Source of the DNA: Dehalogenimonas sp. W
GTDB lineage: Bacteria > Chloroflexota > Dehalococcoidia > Dehalococcoidales > Dehalococcoidaceae
Reading direction: 5' to 3'
Assembly (NCBI RefSeq): GCF_037094495.1
Contig: NZ_CP146612.1
Location: 1,054,001-1,118,000 of the forward strand
Length of the DNA stretch: 64,000 nucleotides
Under the pieces are notes generated by a model, which saw only the letters and a program-made list of their open reading frames with translations, made no database searches and was not told the origin of the DNA. The position numbers were made by a program, and so were the translations under genes. Each line of letters opens with the position of its first letter. Position 1 is the stretch's first letter. Positions 60,381-64,000 of this stretch are shown piece after piece.

Positions 60381-61430
60381 TTATTTTACGGTAATCTGAC
60401 GTATCTGTCTTGCCAATCCGATGATTTCCTTAAGTTCAGCCGGGCTGATCATCTGGGAGGCATCGCACAGCGCTTCTTCCGGTCGGTCATGCACTTCAAT
60501 CATCAGCCCGGAGGCTCCGGCAGCCATGGCTGCCAGGCTCATCGGCCTGATCAGGTCGCGCCGGCCGGTAGCGTGGCTGGGGTCAACAATGATAGGCAGG
60601 AATGTTTCCTTCTGCACCACCGGGACCGCCGACAGGTCCAATTGGTAGCGGGTGTAATTTTTGCCCTTGCCCACCGGCACGATACCGCGTTCACACAGAA
60701 TGATGTCTTTGTTGCCCTCGGCGGCGATATATTCGGCGAAGGACAGGAATTCTTCAATTGAGGCGCCGAAATGCCGTTTGAAGATAATGGGCAATTTTGT
60801 CCGGGCCGCGGTTTGCAGCAAATCCTGGTCGTACATGTTGCGGGAGCCGATCTGGATAATATCTACATACTGGCTGACCAGAGCCGCCTGGGCCTCGCCG
60901 CGCACCTCGGTCACTACCGGCATGCCGAATTTTTCACCGGCCTCTTTGAGCCAGGTCAGCGCCTCAATAGCGCCGGCTTCCCCGGAGGCACCCAGTCCCT
61001 GGAAGGAATGCACGCTGGAGCGGGGTTTGAAGACGCCGCCCCTCAGAATATGGGCGCCGGCTTCTTTCGCCTGTTCGGCAATCCGGAACAGCGCATCCCG
61101 GTCTTCTACGGCGCAGGGCCCGGCGATAATTACCGGCTCATCGCCGCCCAGTTCCACGTTGCCGATTTTGACGATGTGGGTCCTGGTCTCGCCGTAGGCA
61201 TTGGAATACTCCCGGTTTATCAATTTGTAGGGCGCTTCAATCATTCTGGCCTCCTTCACTCCCGGTAAGGCTGCCAGATGGGCAAAATCAACCTGCCGCT
61301 CATCGCCGACCAATCCGATGACCGTCAGGTGCTGTCCGTGCGACACGTCGGTGCGCAGGCCGACCTTGGTCACCTCGTCAATGACGTGCTGGAGTTGTTC
61401 CGGGCTGGCATCCTTTTTCATGATAATCAT
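60381..61430 (-). CDS. aroF: DAHP synthase, type I beta with N-terminal regulatory domain
   Basis: A 349-residue first enzyme of the pathway, condensing PEP and erythrose 4-phosphate. An N-terminal ferredoxin-like domain (about 1-70), as in Thermotoga-type enzymes that are feedback-inhibited through it, precedes the KDO8P/DAHP barrel with IIAGPCAVEDRDALF, LRGGVFKPRSSVHSFQG, FKRHFGASIEEF and VDPSHATGRRDLI. It is the first gene of the operon and is preceded by an attenuator. ATG 61430 is used; three codons later is a second ATG. Confidence 0.95.
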   Translation of the reverse strand: MIIMKKDASPEQLQHVIDEVTKVGLRTDVSHGQHLTVIGLVGDERQVDFAHLAALPGVKEARMIEAPYKLINREYSNAYGETRTHIVKIGNVELGGDEPVIIAGPCAVEDRDALFRIAEQAKEAGAHILRGGVFKPRSSVHSFQGLGASGEAGAIEALTWLKEAGEKFGMPVVTEVRGEAQAALVSQYVDIIQIGSRNMYDQDLLQTAARTKLPIIFKRHFGASIEEFLSFAEYIAAEGNKDIILCERGIVPVGKGKNYTRYQLDLSAVPVVQKETFLPIIVDPSHATGRRDLIRPMSLAAMAAGASGLMIEVHDRPEEALCDASQMISPAELKEIIGLARQIRQITVK

Positions 61431-61464
61431 TTCCTGTTCTCCTTTTTCGTTATCCTCGTAAACT

Positions 61465-61490
61465 AAAAAATCCTCCCGTTTGGGAGGATT
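61465..61490 (-). terminator. Attenuator terminator of the aromatic operon
   Basis: On the minus strand AATCCTCCC-AAAC-GGGAGGATT forms a perfect 9-bp stem followed by TTTT. It lies 35 bp before aroF. GGGAGGTTT at 61548-61540 within the leader peptide codons can pair with the left arm and compete with it. Confidence 0.92.
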
Positions 61491-61524
61491 TACTGCCTGA
61501 ATGCTTCTTATGTTTTAGGTGCTG

Positions 61525-61608
61525 TTACGCAGAAACGCCAAACCTCCCTGTTGTGCCCTTGGGGCACCAGGTAAAGTAATAATAGGCGTAAAAGCTTTGT
61601 GCGACCAT
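61525..61608 (-). CDS. Aromatic leader peptide of the aro operon
   Basis: A 27-residue peptide whose residues 6-14 read FYAYYYFTW: two Phe, four Tyr, one Trp in nine positions, with another Phe at 23. Such runs are the hallmark of amino-acid-sensing leader peptides in trp, phe and his operons of other bacteria. The sensing codons are followed at once by a hairpin (GTGCCC/GGGCAC, 61553-61567), then by the antiterminator arm, stop codon and terminator. Ribosome stalling on scarce charged tRNA would free the antiterminator and switch on the operon. The mRNA appears to start at or one to three bases before the ATG, so translation is probably leaderless. Confidence 0.88.
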   Translation of the reverse strand: MVAQSFYAYYYFTWCPKGTTGRFGVSA

Positions 61609-61616
61609 TTGAATGA

Positions 61617-61645
61617 AGAATAACACGAGGCGGGCAGGGTGTCAA
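61617..61645 (-). promoter_or_regulatory. Promoter of the aromatic operon
   Basis: On the minus strand TTGACA (61645-61640), 17-bp spacer and TATTCT (61622-61617). The leader-peptide ATG begins eight bases beyond the -10 box. Confidence 0.85.
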
Positions 61646-61708
61646 GGCAGGGTTGTCGTTGCCATTCTCCAGGCTGGGTATATTAGAATGAAAGTTAAAT
61701 AAAATCTA

Positions 61709-61737
61709 TTGACAATGGCTTGTATTGTTCCTATGAT
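61709..61737 (+). promoter_or_regulatory. Promoter of the DUF3068 gene
   Basis: TTGACA (61709-61714), 17-bp spacer and TATGAT (61732-61737). The start would be near 61744, about 53 nt before the start codon. Confidence 0.75.
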
Positions 61738-61796
61738 GATTATCATTAACATAATTGAACAGATATTCAATCTGTTCAAAAAAGAAAGGGGTCCAA

Positions 61797-62636
61797 ATGC
61801 GGCGTATACTGGTGTCTCTTGGCGCTGTCCTGCTCGTCTTTGCCTTGGTCTGGTTGTATCTCATTTTTCCCGGCATGGCCAAACTCCCGGCTGATTATGA
61901 AAAGGTGTATCGGTTTGAAGGAACGGTTCAGGTTTTTAATCCGGCAACCGGGACCCTGGTGCCGATCAATACCAAAATGGATCGGACTCTGAACGCAACA
62001 GAGGTCAACGACAATGATGCCCTGATTCTGCAACAGGTCATTAAGTTCACCGAATCTACTTCAGGCGTGCCTTTGTCGGCGATTAATCCGGCTTTAGCTG
62101 CCCTGGACTCTACTGAAACCTACGCGGTGGATCGCACCACTCGCGCCAATGTCGCCGGCGGCGACAAGTCTCGCAGCGGTCAGTTCACCTTCCCGGCTGA
62201 TACCCAGCAGGAAACCTATCAATTCTGGTCGGCGACCACTGGTAGCTCCCTGCCTGCGACATTCGTCGGTGAAGAGACAATTAATGGCGTTAAAGTCTAT
62301 GTTTTCAAAATTGACAGCAAGGGGAATGCTTATCCCAACGCTGCCAACGGTGCCCCTCAAACCGTGGACGTAGCCACCACCATCAAGGTTGAGCCGGTCA
62401 GCGGAACTCCGGTGTACACTACGTCCAAAACCACTATTATCATGCAGGCCGGGGCGACCACCTTCATCCCGGTGCTGATCAACGAAAGCACCTTTACTCA
62501 GGCAACTGTTGACGAAGCCGCGGACGAAGCCGCTTCCAACCGCAGTCTGATTCTGTGGGCCAGTGTCTACGGTTTCTGGGCAGCCATCGGGCTGGGCGTT
62601 ATTCTGGTTCTGATCGGTTTCCTAAAGAAGTCCTGA
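61797..62636 (+). CDS. DUF3068 (PorA-like) membrane-anchored protein
   Basis: A 279-residue protein with an N-terminal membrane segment (about 5-23), a large Thr/Ala-rich external domain and a C-terminal membrane segment (about 252-273). Sequences such as LPADYEKVYRFEGTVQVFNP, DSTETYAVDRTTRANVAGGD and QFTFPADTQQETYQFW match the DUF3068 architecture, best known from Actinobacteria. Its function is unknown. ATG 61797 has AAAGGGG six bases upstream. A terminator separates it from the heliorhodopsin gene, so the two are not simply one operon. Confidence 0.8.
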   Translation: MRRILVSLGAVLLVFALVWLYLIFPGMAKLPADYEKVYRFEGTVQVFNPATGTLVPINTKMDRTLNATEVNDNDALILQQVIKFTESTSGVPLSAINPALAALDSTETYAVDRTTRANVAGGDKSRSGQFTFPADTQQETYQFWSATTGSSLPATFVGEETINGVKVYVFKIDSKGNAYPNAANGAPQTVDVATTIKVEPVSGTPVYTTSKTTIIMQAGATTFIPVLINESTFTQATVDEAADEAASNRSLILWASVYGFWAAIGLGVILVLIGFLKKS

Positions 62637-62666
62637 AAATCGTTTAGTCAATCAGAAATAGAATGT

Positions 62667-62698
62667 ACGGGGGTTCTCTTCGGAGAGCCCCCGTTTTT
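62667..62698 (+). terminator. Intrinsic terminator after the DUF3068 gene
   Basis: ACGGGGG (62667-62673) pairs with CCCCCGT (62688-62694), with a two-base bulge and an inner CTCT/AGAG stem closed by a TCGG loop. Five T residues end it. Confidence 0.88.
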
Positions 62699-62715
62699 AT
62701 TAGCCAAAAATTGTA

Positions 62716-62743
62716 ATGACTTTTACGAAAAACCGGATATAAT
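62716..62743 (+). promoter_or_regulatory. Heliorhodopsin promoter
   Basis: A perfect TATAAT (62738-62743) with ATGACT (62716-62721) 16 bp upstream. The -35 matches the consensus at four of six bases. Confidence 0.5.
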
Positions 62744-62773
62744 TATTGTATATTAAGGGCGGGAGGGGACAGA

Positions 62774-63544
62774 ATGGAACACGACCTGAAGTACCGTAAA
62801 CTGCGTACCTGGAACCTTATTATGGGTGGGCTCCACCTGATTCAGGCGGCGGTGATATTTGCCCTCAGTCGGGACTTCACCATGCCGGTAACCAGTGCTT
62901 TTCTTAATTTTGATCAAGCCACTCAGTCTTTGAAACCGGTGACGGACACGGTTTTTAACCTGCCCTTCGGCGGGGGCGTGGCTTTGTTTCTGCTTATTTC
63001 GTCAATCGCCCATTTCACTATTGCCTCGCCAAAAGTATTCCCCTGGTATGCCAGGAACCTGTCCAGAGGCATCAATTACGCCCGGTGGTTTGAGTATTCA
63101 CTCAGCGCTTCGGTAATGGTGGTGCTGATAGCCTTATTAAGCGGTTTGTCCGATATCGCCGCCTTGTTGAGCGTCTTTACCCTGACCGCGGTGATGAACC
63201 TGTGCGGCCTGTTGATGGAAGTGCGTAATCAGACTACTGCCAAAACTGATTGGGCGCCTTTCTGGGTGGGGTCACTGGCCGGGATAATTCCGTGGCTCGC
63301 CATCGCCTTCTATTTCTTCGGTTCCATTGCCACTGCCGATGGTGCCGTGCCGACTTTTGTCTATTTCATTCTGCCGATACTCTTTGTCTTTTTTAACCTT
63401 TTTGCCATCAATATGTGGCTGCAATACAAAAAAGTTGGCCGCTGGGCGGATTACCTTTACGGTGAGCGGGTTTATATTCTGCTGAGTCTGCTGGCTAAGT
63501 CAGCGCTGGCCTGGCAGGTGTTTGCCGGGACGCTGCGGCCTTAA
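62774..63544 (+). CDS. Heliorhodopsin
   Basis: A 256-residue seven-helix protein matching heliorhodopsins in length and motifs. TM3 has ARWFEYSLSAS with Glu107, the equivalent of the Schiff-base counterion Glu107 of heliorhodopsin 48C12. TM7 has LAKSALAWQVFAGTLRP with Lys242 in place of the retinal Lys241. His21 and His80 match conserved histidines of the family's polar pocket. Heliorhodopsins bind retinal, have inverted topology and do not pump ions; proposed roles are signalling or enzyme regulation. GGGAGGGG lies upstream of the ATG. The stop overlaps the convergent acpS stop by 4 bp. No carotenoid or retinal synthesis gene is in the window. Confidence 0.95.
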   Translation: MEHDLKYRKLRTWNLIMGGLHLIQAAVIFALSRDFTMPVTSAFLNFDQATQSLKPVTDTVFNLPFGGGVALFLLISSIAHFTIASPKVFPWYARNLSRGINYARWFEYSLSASVMVVLIALLSGLSDIAALLSVFTLTAVMNLCGLLMEVRNQTTAKTDWAPFWVGSLAGIIPWLAIAFYFFGSIATADGAVPTFVYFILPILFVFFNLFAINMWLQYKKVGRWADYLYGERVYILLSLLAKSALAWQVFAGTLRP

Positions 63545-63900
63545 ACAATGCCCGATACCACCGCCGCGGCGTAATCTCGGCTGTGGGAGAGACTGACGGC
63601 CAGGTCGGTGATGCCTAATTCCAGGGCTCGCGACCTGGCCCGCCCATATAAAGTTATTGCCGGTCGGCCGCCGGGTTCGGCGGTGACTTCAATATCACGA
63701 TAAATTAGTTCGTTCACTCCCAGCGCCTTGACCGCTGCCTCCTTGGCGGCGAAACGAGCTGCCAGTGACGGTAGTTTTCCGCGGTAAAGCCTGAGTTCCT
63801 CGGCAGTATAAACCCGGCCAAGGAAACTGTCTCCCCAGCGGCCGACAGCCTGTTCAATGCGGCTGATTTCTATAATGTCCACGCCCAAATATTGCTTCAT
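63541..63900 (-). CDS. acpS: Holo-acyl-carrier-protein synthase
   Basis: A 119-residue phosphopantetheinyl transferase: GVDIIEISRIEQAVGRWG with the metal-binding Asp, then LAARFAAKEAAVKALG with the Glu and Lys, and a C-terminal LAVSLSHSRDYAAAVV. It moves phosphopantetheine from CoA to acyl carrier protein. The start overlaps the stop of the preceding oxidoreductase gene by 4 bp, so the two are coupled. Confidence 0.95.
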   Translation of the reverse strand: MKQYLGVDIIEISRIEQAVGRWGDSFLGRVYTAEELRLYRGKLPSLAARFAAKEAAVKALGVNELIYRDIEVTAEPGGRPAITLYGRARSRALELGITDLAVSLSHSRDYAAAVVSGIV

Positions 63901-64000
63901 GACTTAATCACCTTTATCAGTTTGACCGCCGCCACTTTGTATTCCGGGATCCCGGCCACCGGGTCGGCTGCCGGAGAGGTCAGGATATTGGTGGCGGTTT
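63897..64000 (-). CDS. C-terminal end of a molybdopterin oxidoreductase (partial)
   Basis: The last 33 codons of a gene entering from the right edge: TATNILTSPAADPVAGIPEY, then KVAAVKLIKVIKS and stop. The pattern T-N...DP..GIPEYKV.AV is the usual tail of formate-dehydrogenase-like molybdopterin oxidoreductases, where it lies in the dinucleotide-binding domain. Which enzyme it is cannot be told from this piece. Confidence 0.7.
   Translation of the reverse strand, partial: TATNILTSPAADPVAGIPEYKVAAVKLIKVIKS

Overview
The window looks like a chromosome segment of an organohalide-respiring Dehalococcoidia bacterium (phylum Chloroflexi), most probably Dehalogenimonas or a close relative. The clearest pointer is a complete reductive dehalogenase gene (rdhA, 32061-33425, minus) with a Tat signal and two ferredoxin-like cysteine clusters. 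The moderately GC-rich composition and the layout of the core genes fit this. No rRNA, tRNA or CRISPR array was seen.

The window has two halves. The left part (about 1-24.2 kb) is accessory. Real genes alternate with blocks of short interspersed repeats of several families that recur in shuffled order. It holds two type IV pilin-like genes with strong promoters around a GT39-like membrane glycosyltransferase, a GT87-like glycosyltransferase, small secreted or ferritin-like proteins, a two-component system (6560-8631), a secreted protein built from three 52-residue repeats, and a 1128-residue hybrid sensor kinase. From 14.2 to 23.9 kb lies a set of phage structural genes: helix-turn-helix protein, portal, major capsid, head-tail adaptor, small membrane protein, tail-like protein and a small structural protein. 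It has no large terminase, integrase, protease, tape measure or lysis gene. Three toxin-antitoxin-like pairs (RelE-like, HicAB, HigBA) and a truncated hicB copy lie beside or among these genes, and repeat blocks separate nearly all of them.

The right part (24.2-64 kb) is compact core genome, almost free of these repeats. It contains proS, ispG, a four-helix-bundle gene, rseP and dxr. A three-gene insertion with the orphan rdhA (no rdhB) separates these from cdsA and uppS. Next come rplU-rpmA-rpmE (rplU starts with ATT), a DUF1385 protein, pdxS, an apparently free-standing structured RNA, a molbindin, an MFS exporter, yebC-ruvC, RNase J with a type 4/5 uracil-DNA glycosylase, and secA. A twelve-gene minus-strand operon follows: aroF-aroB-aroD-aroE-aroK-aroA-aroC-pheA-tyrA-pabB-pabA-pabC. 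It covers the pathway from DAHP to chorismate and the branches to Phe, Tyr and p-aminobenzoate. Its leader has a strong promoter, a 27-codon leader peptide packed with Phe, Tyr and Trp codons, and an intrinsic terminator with a competing upstream arm. This is a textbook layout for ribosome-mediated attenuation. The window ends with a DUF3068 protein, a heliorhodopsin with the retinal lysine and counterion in place, acpS, and the C-terminal end of a molybdopterin oxidoreductase.

The observations I rate highest are the heliorhodopsin in an apparently anaerobic dehalogenating lineage, the aromatic attenuator, the promoter-to-terminator structured RNA at 38.28-38.48 kb, the terminase-less phage structural module, and the rdhA insertion with a 16-bp palindrome touching its -35 box.
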